DNA of 64,000 bases, from assembly GCF_003048575.1 (NCBI RefSeq), contig NZ_PIRZ01000005.1:62001-126000 (forward strand), written 5' to 3'. A program made the translations under genes and the position numbers. Of the stretch, positions 8,947 through 18,288 are shown one piece after another. This stretch comes from Campylobacter concisus. GTDB lineage: Bacteria; Campylobacterota; Campylobacteria; Campylobacterales; Campylobacteraceae. The notes under the pieces are model-generated. The model saw only the letters and a program-made list of their open reading frames with translations, did no database searches and was not told the DNA's origin. The first letter of the stretch is position 1; every line of letters begins with the position of its first letter.

Positions 8947-9660
8947 TTATTTCTTACCAAATTTAGCTAGCGCTCTTTGGTAGTCCTCTTCGCTATCGAT
9001 ACCGATACTTTGGCTCTTTACCTCTAGCATCGCTATCTTTTTGCCATTTTCTAGGGCGCGCAGCTGCTCGAGTTTCTCGGTATTTTCAAGGCTTGAAGGC
9101 ATGAGCGCGCAAAACTCTTTTAGGCTTTTTACGCTGTATCCGTAGATACCAAGGTGAGCCTTGTAGCTTTTGCACTCGCTTCTGTTAAATGGTATCCTTG
9201 ATCTTGAAAAGTAAAGCGCATATCCCTCAAAATCAGTCACCACTTTAACTAAATTTTTATCATCCGCAAACTCATCGTCTATCTTTTTATAGCAAGAAAA
9301 CATAAAGGCTTTCCCTTTGTTTTGCTCGCAAAACGCCCTAAATTTAGCGATATTTTCAGGTTCAATAAATGGCTCATCAGCCTGAACATTTATGATGATC
9401 TCACTCTCGCTTAGCCCCAAAATTTGTGCAGCTTCGTTTATCCTGTCAGTGCCACTTTGATGATCTTTGCTAGTTAGCACCGCTTTTATGCCGTGAGCCT
9501 TGGCGATCTCTAGTATGCTTTGCTCATCCACAGCAACCACCACATTATCCACACCACTTACTCTAAGAGCCGTCGCCACAAACATCGGCACGCCATTTAT
9601 CTCTTTTAAAATTTTGTTACTAAACCTTGTCGAAGCAAGGCGGGCTGGGATGATTATCAT
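8947..9660 (-). CDS. kdsB: 3-deoxy-manno-octulosonate cytidylyltransferase
   Basis: This enzyme activates Kdo with CTP to CMP-Kdo for the inner core of lipooligosaccharide. The nucleotide-binding N terminus reads MIIIPARLASTRFSNKIL, followed by TGTDRI-like SGTDRINEAA and NVQADEPFIEP, which binds the metal and nucleotide. The start is the ATG at 9660 (237 aa), overlapping the thrC stop as ATGA; an upstream alternative start at 9684 would lie inside thrC. It is the last gene of the nadE-degT-lpxK-(cutA)-thrC-kdsB cluster. Confidence 0.95.
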   Translation of the reverse strand: MIIIPARLASTRFSNKILKEINGVPMFVATALRVSGVDNVVVAVDEQSILEIAKAHGIKAVLTSKDHQSGTDRINEAAQILGLSESEIIINVQADEPFIEPENIAKFRAFCEQNKGKAFMFSCYKKIDDEFADDKNLVKVVTDFEGYALYFSRSRIPFNRSECKSYKAHLGIYGYSVKSLKEFCALMPSSLENTEKLEQLRALENGKKIAMLEVKSQSIGIDSEEDYQRALAKFGKK

Positions 9661-11120
9661 TGCTCGATCCATTCTAAGACACATTTGTCTATCTCATCTT
9701 CACTAATAACATCTTTATGTAAAATTTTTGCGCTAAATAGCGAGTTTATCGAGCTTGGCACGCTATCATTTAAGATTTTAGCGGTCTTTGCCAGCGCATC
9801 TTTTTCATCTTTCGTATCTTTGATCTGGCACGCTTTGATCATACTTGGCGTAAATTTCACCCAGTGTGCGGTCGATGTAATGACATTTATGCGGCCAGCC
9901 TCTACCATCTTAAAGCAAGTAGCCGTATGCGGATCGATCGCATAGCCGCCCTTTGCGAGCTTTGCGATGTATGCCTCGCACTCTTTATCGTCGCACCAGC
10001 TAGCCTCAAAGTCCTCTTTTAGCACTTCAAGCTCCTGCTTGCTAAGCTTATAAAATTTATTTTTTGCAAGACTTTGCATGAGTTCATTTGCTCTAACGCT
10101 GCCAAATTTATCAAACAGCAAACGCTCGACGTTTGAGCTGATCAAAATGTCCATGGCAGGACTTATTGTCTTAACCAGCTTTTTGTCCCTGAGGTCGTAA
10201 ACGCCGGTAGTAAAAAACTGCGTCAAGATGTTGTTTGCGTTTGAAGCGATCTTGATCTTGCCGATCTTTGCGCCCATTTTTTTAGCATAGTACGCCCCAA
10301 GTGCATTACCAAAATTTCCACTTGGTACGATGATGTCAAAGCTCTCGTTTGCCTTAAGCGCCTTTTGTTTTAGTAAATTTGCGTAGGCATAGGCATGGTA
10401 GATGATTTGAAAGAGGATCCTGCCAAAATTTACCGAGTTTGCCGCGCTTAGTTTAAGGCGCTTTTTCTTAAGCTCGGCCTTAAATTTATCATTTGCAAGC
10501 AGCGTTTTTAGCGCTCTTTGAGCGTCGTCAAAGTCGCCTTTTATGCCAAAAACCTTTAAATTTTCACCCTGCATGGTCTGCATCTGAAGCTTTTGCACTT
10601 CGCTCGTGCCGCCGTCTGGATAGAGGCAAACGACCTTGATATTTTCATCGTTTGCAAAGGTTTGAAGTGTCGCAGGGCCAGTGTCACCGCTCGTTGCACA
10701 CATGATAAGGTATCTTTCACCCCTCTCCTTTGCTAGCTGGCTAAGTAGCGAGCCAAAAGGCTGAAGCGCCATATCCTTAAATGCCCTAGTTGGGCCGTGA
10801 TAGAGCTCATTTACATATAAATTTTTATCTATTTTTTTAAAAATGACAGGGTGCTTTGGGTCATCAAAGCTTGCGTATCTCTTGAGCGCTTTTTTGAAAA
10901 ACGCCTCTGACACGTCAAATTTAAATAGCGAGATGATGTGAAGTGCGAGCTTTTCGTAGCTTAGACTTGAGAGCTCTTGCCACTTTACCTTTGTGATCTT
11001 TGGTAGCTTCTTTGGCGCGTAAAGTCCGCCGTGAGCGGAGCTTGGGCTAAGCATGGCTGTGCTTAAATTTACATTTTTTACCTTTTCATCTTTTACGCTT
11101 CTAGTTGGTGTTAGTCTCAT
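9657..11120 (-). CDS. thrC: threonine synthase
   Basis: A PLP-dependent enzyme converting O-phosphohomoserine to threonine. The N terminus MRLTPTRS is typical of class I threonine synthases, and the PLP lysine lies in GPTRAFKDMALQPFG (about residue 110). Phosphate-binding residues follow in ATSGDTG and PSGNFGNALGA. I choose the ATG at 11120 (487 aa) because it forms an ATGA overlap with cutA; a longer frame beginning at 11153 lies inside cutA. Confidence 0.95.
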   Translation of the reverse strand: MRLTPTRSVKDEKVKNVNLSTAMLSPSSAHGGLYAPKKLPKITKVKWQELSSLSYEKLALHIISLFKFDVSEAFFKKALKRYASFDDPKHPVIFKKIDKNLYVNELYHGPTRAFKDMALQPFGSLLSQLAKERGERYLIMCATSGDTGPATLQTFANDENIKVVCLYPDGGTSEVQKLQMQTMQGENLKVFGIKGDFDDAQRALKTLLANDKFKAELKKKRLKLSAANSVNFGRILFQIIYHAYAYANLLKQKALKANESFDIIVPSGNFGNALGAYYAKKMGAKIGKIKIASNANNILTQFFTTGVYDLRDKKLVKTISPAMDILISSNVERLLFDKFGSVRANELMQSLAKNKFYKLSKQELEVLKEDFEASWCDDKECEAYIAKLAKGGYAIDPHTATCFKMVEAGRINVITSTAHWVKFTPSMIKACQIKDTKDEKDALAKTAKILNDSVPSSINSLFSAKILHKDVISEDEIDKCVLEWIEQ

Positions 11121-11431
11121 TTTTTGCCTTTTTTGGTTGATTTTTTTATCCAATTTTCGTATTTTTTAAAAACCTCTTTTGGCTTAAGCGCCAAAATTTC
11201 TGGAGTTTCGTAGATGTGGTGCTTTCTTATAAATTTAGCTACTTTTTTAAATTTCGCGTCCGTTTTTATGAGTAAAATTTGCTCTTTTTCATCACAAAGC
11301 TTCTCTTGCCAAAGATAAATGCTCTTTGCACTAAAGCTACTCACGCAAGCTGCAAGTCCCTTTTTCACGAGCTTTTTGCTTAGATTTTTTGCCTCTTTTT
11401 TCTTTGCGACTGAGGTGATTAAAATTCTCAT
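11117..11431 (-). CDS. cutA: CutA1-like divalent cation tolerance protein
   Basis: A small trimeric protein of the CutA1 family, about 104 residues. Family marks are GLAACVS, SIYLWQEKLC, EQILLIKT and HIYETPEILALKP. CutA1 binds copper in vitro, but its cell role is unsettled. The ATG at 11431 is used here. A TTG nine bases upstream (11440) has a better-spaced AAGGA site, so the protein may have three more residues. It overlaps thrC by 4 bases and is not part of the C. jejuni nadE-lpxK-thrC-kdsB block as I recall it. Confidence 0.88.
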   Translation of the reverse strand: MRILITSVAKKKEAKNLSKKLVKKGLAACVSSFSAKSIYLWQEKLCDEKEQILLIKTDAKFKKVAKFIRKHHIYETPEILALKPKEVFKKYENWIKKSTKKGKK

Positions 11432-11480
11432 TTTGATCAAAATTTCCTTTTAAAAAGTGGCTCATTATAACAAAATGGGC

Positions 11481-12401
11481 TTAAATTTGCTGCGCTAAAA
11501 CCTTTTTAAACTCCTCGCTTAACGTAACTCCAAGCGTGATAAGCGATACTCTCAGCCCAAAATCTTTTGCCTTTACATAGTCCTTTTGCGTCATCAAAAG
11601 CGAGGTGGCACCGTAACTTTGCAAAATTTCACTCAGCTCATCTTTTGAAAAATCATAATGATCAGGAAAAAATACTTGAGCTACGCATTCATCAAAAAAT
11701 GGCTTGAGGCGCTCTGGGTTTGCTATGGCGGTTACTAGTACCATTTTTTTGCTTTTATTTAAAATTTCACTCTTTCTAAAATGAGTTTGCCCTTCAATCG
11801 CCACAAAATCAGCAAATTTATAAAAGCTAAATGGATATCTATAAGCCCCACTTGGTAGGCAAAATTTTAGCCTTGGCTCAGGATTTGGACGCACTAATAT
11901 GTCAAATTTGGCTATGTCAAATTTAGAAAATCCATCATCCAGCAAGATATACTTTGCGCCATGCTCTTTGGCGTAGTCTATGGCTACCTTTCTATCTTCG
12001 CTTACTATCACATTTGCGTTTTTAATACTTGTAGCGTATATCATCGCCTCATCGCCGCTAGCTGAGACGTCAAGTAAAATTTCGCCATCATGAGCGACAA
12101 CTTGCATGCCTTTGCTCTTTCTTTTATATCCTCTAAGGATAATAAAAGCGCCCTCGTAATTTTTAGCAATTGCCACGCAAAGTGGAGTCTTCCCGCTTCC
12201 TCCAAGGGTCAAATTTCCAACGCTTATTACCTTTATGCCAAAGTCTATTTTTCTAGCAGTAAATTTCTTAAGCACAACAATAAGAAAATAGATAAAACTT
12301 AATGGCAAAAGTAAAAATGCTAGTAAAATTTGAAAGAAATTTGGGCGAAAAAAGTAGTCATTCGCCCAAGTATGCAAGAAAATATTTAATTTCTTAAACA
12401 C
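11481..12401 (-). CDS. lpxK: tetraacyldisaccharide 4'-kinase
   Basis: This kinase phosphorylates the lipid A precursor at the 4' position at the inner membrane. An N-terminal hydrophobic anchor (about residues 18-45) is followed by the P-loop [14 protein letters not shown] (about 62-75) and the [16 protein letters not shown] segment typical of LpxK (DDGxQ region). Length 306 is normal. It starts with GTG and overlaps the end of the DegT-family gene by 8 bases, so the two are translationally linked. Confidence 0.94.
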   Translation of the reverse strand: MFKKLNIFLHTWANDYFFRPNFFQILLAFLLLPLSFIYFLIVVLKKFTARKIDFGIKVISVGNLTLGGSGKTPLCVAIAKNYEGAFIILRGYKRKSKGMQVVAHDGEILLDVSASGDEAMIYATSIKNANVIVSEDRKVAIDYAKEHGAKYILLDDGFSKFDIAKFDILVRPNPEPRLKFCLPSGAYRYPFSFYKFADFVAIEGQTHFRKSEILNKSKKMVLVTAIANPERLKPFFDECVAQVFFPDHYDFSKDELSEILQSYGATSLLMTQKDYVKAKDFGLRVSLITLGVTLSEEFKKVLAQQI

Positions 12402-13524
12402 GAGTTTTAGAAATTTCTTTTACTTTGCTGCAGATGTATTGCACTTCTTCGTCACTCAAACTATGATAAATAGGTAGTGACAACACTTGCTGATAATTTT
12501 TTAAAGCATTTGGAAAATCATTTACTTTAAGCGAGTATTTGTTTTTATAATAACTTAGTAAATGTATCGGTATGTAGTGCAATGATGTGTGAATTCCGTG
12601 CTCCAAAAGCTCTCTGGCAAAGCCATCACGATTTTTGTTTATCTTAATAATATACTGAGTGTAAATATGCTCGCGTTTTTTGACAGGGATTGTTATATTG
12701 CGGCACTCACCAAGCTCTTTATCATAAATTTTTGCGATCTCTTGTCTTCTTTGTATGAGCTTATCTGTTCTTTCTAGCTGCGCAATAGAAAATGCTGCAT
12801 TTATCGAGTTTATATCATACTTTAAGCCAATATCAACGACATCATAAATATAACTCAAGCTACCGAATTTATCAATGCCATTTACAAGAGCATAGTTGCG
12901 AAGTAGTTTTGCTCTTTTATAAATTTCCTCATCATTTGTCGTAAAAAATCCAACCGTTGATATAGGATTTTGCACACGCGAATGTGTTTGAAAGCATGAC
13001 AAAAAGGAGTCTGAGCCAACTTTTTTGCCATTGTATGTTAAGCCCATACCGCGATTTGCATCATCTAAAATTTTTACGCCGTATTTCTCACAAACCGCCG
13101 TTATCTCATCCATCCTAGCACTTTGACCTGCGATATGAGAGATAAAAGCACATTTTAATTTTTTATGATTTTGCTCTTTTAGTACTTTCTCAAGGGCATC
13201 TGGACAGATGTTAAAATCTTCTTCATCAACATCCACAAAAATAGGCTCAGCATCAAAATGTCTAACAGCTTGTGCAATGCTAGGAAAGGCATTTATGGAG
13301 CAAATGACCTTATCTCCGCGTTTAGTGTCAAGCGCGCTTAGTGCCAAGTGGTGTGTAGCTGCGATATTATTTGTGGTAACTACAAATTTTGCACCAAAAT
13401 ACTCTTTTAACTTCTCTTCAAATCTAGCAACGATATTAGTAGTATTTTCAGAGTGCAAAGCCTCCTCAATAAGCTCACTTTCACGCTCAGTGATAGTTGG
13501 TCTATAAAACGGAATCTCTCTCAT
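12394..13524 (-). CDS. DegT/DnrJ/EryC1/StrS-family protein lacking the PLP lysine
   Basis: A 376-residue protein with the full fold-type I sugar aminotransferase layout. It shows [13 protein letters not shown] (phosphate-binding region), [13 protein letters not shown], a LDDANRG segment carrying the aspartate that faces the pyridine nitrogen, NGKKVGS, and the C-terminal HYIPIHLL. In DegT enzymes the Schiff-base lysine sits in the SFH-xx-K-N segment. Here that stretch reads [14 protein letters not shown] (about 177-190) with R183/V184 at the lysine position and no lysine nearby. It may be a non-transaminating homologue or use other chemistry (ColD-type dehydratases replace this Lys by His; H181 is close). 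The nadE and lpxK neighbours suggest an envelope sugar role, which is inference. Confidence 0.85.
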   Translation of the reverse strand: MREIPFYRPTITERESELIEEALHSENTTNIVARFEEKLKEYFGAKFVVTTNNIAATHHLALSALDTKRGDKVICSINAFPSIAQAVRHFDAEPIFVDVDEEDFNICPDALEKVLKEQNHKKLKCAFISHIAGQSARMDEITAVCEKYGVKILDDANRGMGLTYNGKKVGSDSFLSCFQTHSRVQNPISTVGFFTTNDEEIYKRAKLLRNYALVNGIDKFGSLSYIYDVVDIGLKYDINSINAAFSIAQLERTDKLIQRRQEIAKIYDKELGECRNITIPVKKREHIYTQYIIKINKNRDGFARELLEHGIHTSLHYIPIHLLSYYKNKYSLKVNDFPNALKNYQQVLSLPIYHSLSDEEVQYICSKVKEISKTRV

Positions 13525-13534
13525 CTTTAATCCT

Positions 13535-14272
13535 TTAAATTTTCACTATCAACGGCATTTGTCGTTTAAACCTGTTTGAAACAACTCTATTTTCTATATC
13601 CGATACTGCTTTTAATCCGAACTTTTTGATGACTTGCTCCTTGTTATTTTCTAAATTTTCTAAAATCTCATCAATAACAGCATAACTGTAACCTATGTCG
13701 CCTTCGTCACTTTGTCCATCCCACAAATCAGCCGAAGGTGCTTTGTTGATAAAATTTTTATCAACCCCAAGATGTTTTGCAAATTCAAAAATTTCACTTT
13801 TGTAAAGCTCTCCGATAGGATTTATTGCACATGCTAAATCCCCAAATATCGTACCGTATCCAAGCATAAGCTCACTTTTGTTGCTTGTTCCGATAACTAG
13901 AGCGTTTATACTAGATGAATAATCATAAAGCAAGCTCATTCTAACTCTAGCTGCTAAATTCCCTTTTCTTAAATTGCTTAAATTTACATCTATCGTTTCG
14001 TAAAAGGCATTTAAAATACCCTCTATGGATAAAACCTTATATTTTATGTTTAATTTTTCGCATAAATTTAAGGCATCATCCATATTTTGTCTGTTTGATG
14101 ATGCTGTTGGCATGATGAGTGCATGAGTTTCATTTGGTTTTGCTCTTGCACACAAAGTCGCTACTACAGCAGAATCAATACCTCCACTAACACCCAACAA
14201 CAAATTTTTATCTTTAGTTTTATCTTTTAAGCTAAAAACTAAAGTTTCTTCGATCTTTTGATACTCCTTCAT
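13535..14272 (-). CDS. nadE: NH3-dependent NAD(+) synthetase
   Basis: This enzyme adenylates and amidates nicotinic acid adenine dinucleotide to NAD. The PP-loop SGGIDSAVVATLCA lies near residue 30. Further conserved stretches are VIGTSNKSELMLGYGT and APSADLWDGQSDEGDIGYSY. There is no glutaminase domain, so ammonia is the donor. I start at the ATG at 14272 (245 aa), which has AAGGA a few bases upstream; a longer frame from 14305 has no better signal. Confidence 0.94.
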   Translation of the reverse strand: MKEYQKIEETLVFSLKDKTKDKNLLLGVSGGIDSAVVATLCARAKPNETHALIMPTASSNRQNMDDALNLCEKLNIKYKVLSIEGILNAFYETIDVNLSNLRKGNLAARVRMSLLYDYSSSINALVIGTSNKSELMLGYGTIFGDLACAINPIGELYKSEIFEFAKHLGVDKNFINKAPSADLWDGQSDEGDIGYSYAVIDEILENLENNKEQVIKKFGLKAVSDIENRVVSNRFKRQMPLIVKI

Positions 14273-14392
14273 TCTTCCTTTGCCTAGATTTGCTTCCTTT
14301 TGCAAAAATTATACTAAGTAAATTTAAAATTTTTCTTTAAGTTTAAGTAAAAAGATGTAAAATTTTAAGAAATAATAAATTTAAGGTAAAAA

Positions 14393-14995
14393 ATGAGAGT
14401 AATACACAAAAGTTTTGGAGATTTTGGCACTAATTGTTACATAGTTACAAAAAATAGCTCATCTATAGTGATAGATCCGGGAGATGGGGCAAAAGAATGG
14501 GTTTTACAAAATGCTAAAAATTTAAAAGCCATCCTTTGTACTCACGGGCATTTTGACCACATCTTTGACGTGAGCGAACTAAAAAATGAGCTAAAAATTC
14601 CAGTTTATATTAACAAATTTGATGCTTTCATGTGTGAGAGTGATATTTTTGGCTATATGAAAGATACTTTTACTCCAGATGTTTTGGTTGAAAATGATGA
14701 AAATTTTAACATTGATGATTTTTGCATTAAATTTCATCATTTCCCAGGACATACGCCAGGTTGCTCGATGATAGAGATAGAAGATGTGATGTTTAGTGGA
14801 GATTTTTTATTTAAAGGAAGCATAGGACGCTGGGATTTTCCTTTTTCAGATAAAAACGAAATGTTAGCTAGTTTAGAAAAGTGTAAAAATCTAAAGGGCG
14901 ACTTCGCACTTTATCCAGGGCACGGAGAAAGTAGTACACTAGAGGCCGAGCAAAATAATATTAATTATTGGATAGATATAGTAAAAAATAGCTAA
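14393..14995 (+). CDS. metallo-beta-lactamase fold hydrolase (glyoxalase II-like)
   Basis: A 200-residue protein with the binuclear-metal motif THGHFDHIFD (about residues 50-59), GHTPGCSMIE and YPGHGESS. This pattern and length fit the small glyoxalase II-like hydrolases found divergent from nadE in Campylobacter (Cj0809c type). The substrate is not determinable; it lacks the C-terminal helical substrate domain of true glyoxalase II. Confidence 0.88.
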   Translation: MRVIHKSFGDFGTNCYIVTKNSSSIVIDPGDGAKEWVLQNAKNLKAILCTHGHFDHIFDVSELKNELKIPVYINKFDAFMCESDIFGYMKDTFTPDVLVENDENFNIDDFCIKFHHFPGHTPGCSMIEIEDVMFSGDFLFKGSIGRWDFPFSDKNEMLASLEKCKNLKGDFALYPGHGESSTLEAEQNNINYWIDIVKNS

Positions 14996-15137
14996 AAATT
15001 TCGGTGGTATTAATTTCAATTTTCAAACTTTTAAAATACACTTAATCGCTATTAAAAATTTATATTTTTTATAAAACTAAGAGTCAATCAAAAAGGGTAG
15101 ATAAATTTTATATGGAGTCTATTAAATTTTAAAAGAG

Positions 15138-15161
15138 ATCCGAGCGAAAGCTCGCTCGGAT
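15138..15161 (-). terminator. intrinsic terminator of the porin gene
   Basis: ATCCGAGCGA / TCGCTCGGAT, a perfect 10-bp stem with an AAGC loop, 7 bases after the porin stop. On the minus strand it is followed by CTCTTTTAAAATTT. The high GC stem stands out against the AT-rich surroundings. Confidence 0.88.
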
Positions 15162-15168
15162 AAAGGTT

Positions 15169-16419
15169 TTAGAAGCTATATTTTGCTTCAAATCTTATAC
15201 GATTTTGTTTAAAGCTTTCACCATCTTTTTTGTCTTTAGCAGCTGCATACCAAGTTAGGAAATTAAGCTTTTTGCTATATTTGTAGCTAGCTTGTGTATA
15301 CCACTCATTTCTTTTTGCTCTCTCTTTATTAAGAGCATAGCTTGTGCCTTTACCTTGAGTATAACCAGCACCAAGACCAAATTTATCTATATCATATCCA
15401 GCATTAACAAACCAGTAATCGTTGTCACCTTTGATATTATTATAGTATTGTTTGCCACCACCACTCATTACGCTATTTAGTATTTTAGCTGGGTTGATTA
15501 GCTGGCCATTTGCATCGATTGATGTAAATGCGATTTTACCACTATTTCTAGCATCATTATCTTTATTTTTAGCGTCAAATTCTAAGTAGCCAGCATTAAA
15601 TTTAGCACCAAATAGTTTTGTGCCAGCTTGAACAGCCCAAAAGTCAGCATCAGTTACTTTTTTGTGATCTGAATCACTATAAACATATTGACCTTTTAGG
15701 TTTAGGTTTATATCGTCGGTTACATTAAAGCTAAATGCTGCCTCAGCACCATAAAGTGTAGCAATTTCTTGTAGATTTGCAATAGCTACCTTAAACGATA
15801 CTGGGTCGTAGCTACCAACTGCACCTAAATAATAGAGGTTAGCAGGAGCGTCATGGAATTTTGTACCATCCGTTACTTCTTTTAGGAAAGGTCCATCTAC
15901 TTCATCACTATTGTTTTCTATGGCATCATAAGCAGCAGCTGTTAAAGTAAGACCAGATACATCTGTACTTACCACTTTTAGACCAGTAGCTGCTATATCA
16001 CCATCATCATAGAAAGTTTTGATAAGTTGTTTACCAGCTGTAATAGTAGTGTTAGATACTTTGTATCCTAGATACATCTCATATACACCAAAAGAATTTG
16101 TTGTATTTGTTTTATCTGTACCAGTTGCTACTTTATCGCCTGAATCATCAGTGGCAGAATATCTTAGTCTTAAAACACCAAAAAAGTTATCGTCTATCGC
16201 AGCTTTAAATGCTGTCTCCATTCTAAACGCATGACCAGCACTATTACCCTTGACAGTATCAGCTGTAGTTTTTTTAGTACTATCATTTGTATAACGATAT
16301 CTTGCAAATCCTGAAAGATCTACATTTTTTATAGCTTCTTCAAGTGGAGTTGCACTTGCAACGCTTGAAAATGCACCTAAAGCAACCAGAGCAGCTAAGC
16401 TAACTTTTGTAATTTTCAT
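15169..16419 (-). CDS. porA: major outer membrane porin (MOMP)
   Basis: A 416-residue outer-membrane beta-barrel protein. A clean signal peptide (MKITKVSLAALVALGAF, cleavage after VASA) is followed by TPLEEAIKNVDLSGFARYRY, the usual MOMP start. Alternating amphipathic strands follow throughout, and the barrel ends in a C-terminal phenylalanine (EAKYSF) for BAM insertion. This is the chief Campylobacter porin and a surface antigen with variable loops. AAGGAGAT precedes the start, a good hairpin terminator follows, and it is monocistronic. Confidence 0.95.
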   Translation of the reverse strand: MKITKVSLAALVALGAFSSVASATPLEEAIKNVDLSGFARYRYTNDSTKKTTADTVKGNSAGHAFRMETAFKAAIDDNFFGVLRLRYSATDDSGDKVATGTDKTNTTNSFGVYEMYLGYKVSNTTITAGKQLIKTFYDDGDIAATGLKVVSTDVSGLTLTAAAYDAIENNSDEVDGPFLKEVTDGTKFHDAPANLYYLGAVGSYDPVSFKVAIANLQEIATLYGAEAAFSFNVTDDINLNLKGQYVYSDSDHKKVTDADFWAVQAGTKLFGAKFNAGYLEFDAKNKDNDARNSGKIAFTSIDANGQLINPAKILNSVMSGGGKQYYNNIKGDNDYWFVNAGYDIDKFGLGAGYTQGKGTSYALNKERAKRNEWYTQASYKYSKKLNFLTWYAAAKDKKDGESFKQNRIRFEAKYSF

Positions 16420-16450
16420 CTAAATCTCCTTTTGATAAAAAGTTTTGAAA

Positions 16451-16463
16451 GGATATTATCATA
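16451..16463 (-). promoter_or_regulatory. probable -10 region of the porin promoter
   Basis: On the minus strand TATGATAATATCC lies about 30 bases before the porin ATG. It resembles the Campylobacter sigma70 -10 box with AT-rich periodic sequence upstream and no clear -35. It is the best candidate for this highly expressed gene. Confidence 0.4.
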
Positions 16464-16614
16464 GAAAATTAATTTTATTGCTTAATTTTTCTTAAAAATT
16501 TAAAAAATGTTACCAATTATTTACCAAAATAGGATAATGAGATAAAGATTGTCTTTTTAAAATTTCACTTTATTTGGGAGTAATTGCAAGAAAATCAAAA
16601 ATTTTTACTTACTT

Positions 16615-17148
16615 TTAGCTATTATCTTTAGCTTCTTCTCGTTCTTTTTTCTGCCTTATAGCAGCTTCTTTTTGGATATTTTTTTGTTGAGCCAAGAAGA
16701 TATGCTCTTCAAGTGTGACAAGTTGAAATATTCCTTCAAAAATTTTTATATCTTTAACATATCCAAGTACTTTCACTTCTCTTTTTCTGCTCTCTTCAAA
16801 TCTTGCTTGCGCGTCAAATTCCACCACGTCACCAAGCTTTAGCGGTCCAAAGAAATTTATCCTAGCACCGATACTAACGCAAAATTCTTCATTTATGGCT
16901 AAAAGCGCAGCGTGATTTGCCCCCATAAAAACAAACCCACTATGAATAAGCCCCTCAGTATCGCACACCATATCATCCGTAGTAAAAAATCTAGTCTTTG
17001 CGTGATTTTTTTCAAGTAAAAATGCCGTTCCACTAAAATTTAGCTTTGCAAGTGGAGCAGTTTTGATCTCGTTTCTTAATGGGTTTTCATCTTCTGGTAA
17101 GATTATTTGCGATTCATCTTTTGTATCATAGATATTTTCTTCTGCCAT
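16615..17148 (-). CDS. hot-dog fold protein of the Cj0977 family
   Basis: A 177-residue cytoplasmic protein. The middle (about residues 35-150) is a hot-dog thioesterase-like fold with the GLIHSGFVFMGANHAALLAIN helix region and INFFGPLKLGDVVEFDA. The C terminus is a charged helix (KKEREEAKDNS). The C. jejuni homologue Cj0977 also sits behind cmoB, is sigma28-regulated and contributes to invasion, while the acyl ligand is unknown. I saw no clear sigma28 promoter in the upstream cmoB sequence. It starts 8 bases after cmoB. Confidence 0.85.
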   Translation of the reverse strand: MAEENIYDTKDESQIILPEDENPLRNEIKTAPLAKLNFSGTAFLLEKNHAKTRFFTTDDMVCDTEGLIHSGFVFMGANHAALLAINEEFCVSIGARINFFGPLKLGDVVEFDAQARFEESRKREVKVLGYVKDIKIFEGIFQLVTLEEHIFLAQQKNIQKEAAIRQKKEREEAKDNS

Positions 17149-17156
17149 TTTTATCC

Positions 17157-18026
17157 TTAAATTTTAACTCTAACATATGCTCTTTTTGGCGCTGGGTAGC
17201 CCTCGACTGTTTTTGTACTGTCATTTGGGTCTAAGAAATTTCCAAGGCTCTCGCCATCTATCCACTGTGTTTTTCGCTGCTCATTTAGATCAGTAGCCTT
17301 TGTTTCAAGCAGGGTAAAATCCCTAAATTTAGCTCTCTCGCACCAGTTTTGTAATGCCGAGAGAGTCGGTACAAAGTAGATATTTGGAATTTTCGAATAC
17401 CTATCTTTTGGGCTAAGCGCAAAATCGCCATCCATATCAATATACATAGTATCTAAAAATAGCTCGCCGCCTGGATTTAGCGCAGTTTTTAGCTCTTTTA
17501 GCATTTTTATAGGATCGCTTCTGTGATATATCACGCCAAGGCAAAAAATGGTGTCAAATTTCGCTCCAAACTCTGGCAAGCCCTCAACGCCAAGAAGCTC
17601 ATAAGCGATATTTGAGCGGATAAATTTATTTAAAAAAGCAAACTGCAAATATGTATGCACACTAGGATCAAAGCCGGTTATGCTTTTTGGACCGTATTCA
17701 AGCATCTTAAACATATAATATCCATTGTTGCAACCAACATCAGCCACGCTTTTGCCAGCTAAATTTAGATGTGGGGCGAGGATATTAAATTTAATAAAAC
17801 TTTGCCACTCGCTATCTATATATATATCATCAATTTCAAATGGCCCTTTTCGCCAAGGCTTTAGGCTAAGGGCGAGGTCATAAATTTCATCTTTTTTGGC
17901 TTGGTCTAAATTTTTAAATTTCACATTTACACTATCTTTTAGCTCAAGCTCGCAGTCAAAATTTGCTAAATTTTCTATCCTATTAAAAATTTGCTTTTGC
18001 TGCTCATTAAATTTACTAAGATTCAC
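17157..18026 (-). CDS. cmoB: tRNA U34 carboxymethyltransferase CmoB
   Basis: This enzyme transfers the carboxymethyl group of carboxy-SAM to 5-hydroxyuridine at tRNA position 34, forming cmo5U. The Rossmann core contains VADVGCNNGYYMFKMLEYG and GFDPSVHTYLQFAFLN, then FLGVIYHR-type FCLGVIYHRSDPIKML. I start at the GTG at 18026 (289 aa; GGA six bases upstream). A longer frame from 18134 would run through the lipoprotein gene in another frame. CmoA, the carboxy-SAM synthase, is encoded at 31.1-31.8 kb. Confidence 0.92.
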   Translation of the reverse strand: MNLSKFNEQQKQIFNRIENLANFDCELELKDSVNVKFKNLDQAKKDEIYDLALSLKPWRKGPFEIDDIYIDSEWQSFIKFNILAPHLNLAGKSVADVGCNNGYYMFKMLEYGPKSITGFDPSVHTYLQFAFLNKFIRSNIAYELLGVEGLPEFGAKFDTIFCLGVIYHRSDPIKMLKELKTALNPGGELFLDTMYIDMDGDFALSPKDRYSKIPNIYFVPTLSALQNWCERAKFRDFTLLETKATDLNEQRKTQWIDGESLGNFLDPNDSTKTVEGYPAPKRAYVRVKI

Positions 18027-18027
18027 G

Positions 18028-18195
18028 CTATTTCCAGTCGACGATGTTGTGTGGGCACTCTTTTTGGTAGGTGCCAGTCGCGTCATAATACTCTTTACAG
18101 TCATTATAATATTGAGTCGAAACTCCGCGCTCATTCATGTAAAGACAACCGTTGCAAAATAACGCTATAAAGCCTAAAAATATAATCTTTTTCAT
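18028..18195 (-). CDS. small Cj0978c-like lipoprotein
   Basis: A 55-codon gene ending one base before the cmoB GTG. It starts MKKIIFLGFIALFCNGC: a lipoprotein-type signal with the modifiable cysteine at 17 (preceding residues C-N-G, an imperfect lipobox). The mature part is only about 39 residues (LYMNERGVSTQYYND, then KEYYDATGTYQKECPHN) with two further cysteines. Position and sequence type match the putative lipoprotein Cj0978c next to Cj0976-Cj0977 in C. jejuni. Its role is unknown; it is probably anchored in a periplasm-facing membrane leaflet. Confidence 0.8.
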   Translation of the reverse strand: MKKIIFLGFIALFCNGCLYMNERGVSTQYYNDCKEYYDATGTYQKECPHNIVDWK

Positions 18196-18288
18196 GTGGC
18201 GGATTTTATCATAAATAAAATTTTTATGCTAGAATAGCAGGCAGTTTTAGAGCCAAGTTTGGCTAATATTAAGCAAAAAAGGCATTTT

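Noticed and set aside
9661..9684. Longer kdsB N terminus (eight extra residues from 9684)
   Set aside because: It lies inside thrC, and the ATG at 9660 makes the standard ATGA overlap and begins with the conserved MIIIPARLAS.
18027..18134. N-terminal extension of cmoB up to 18134
   Set aside because: The stretch is the lipoprotein gene read in another frame; the GTG at 18026 has a ribosome site and gives the usual CmoB length.
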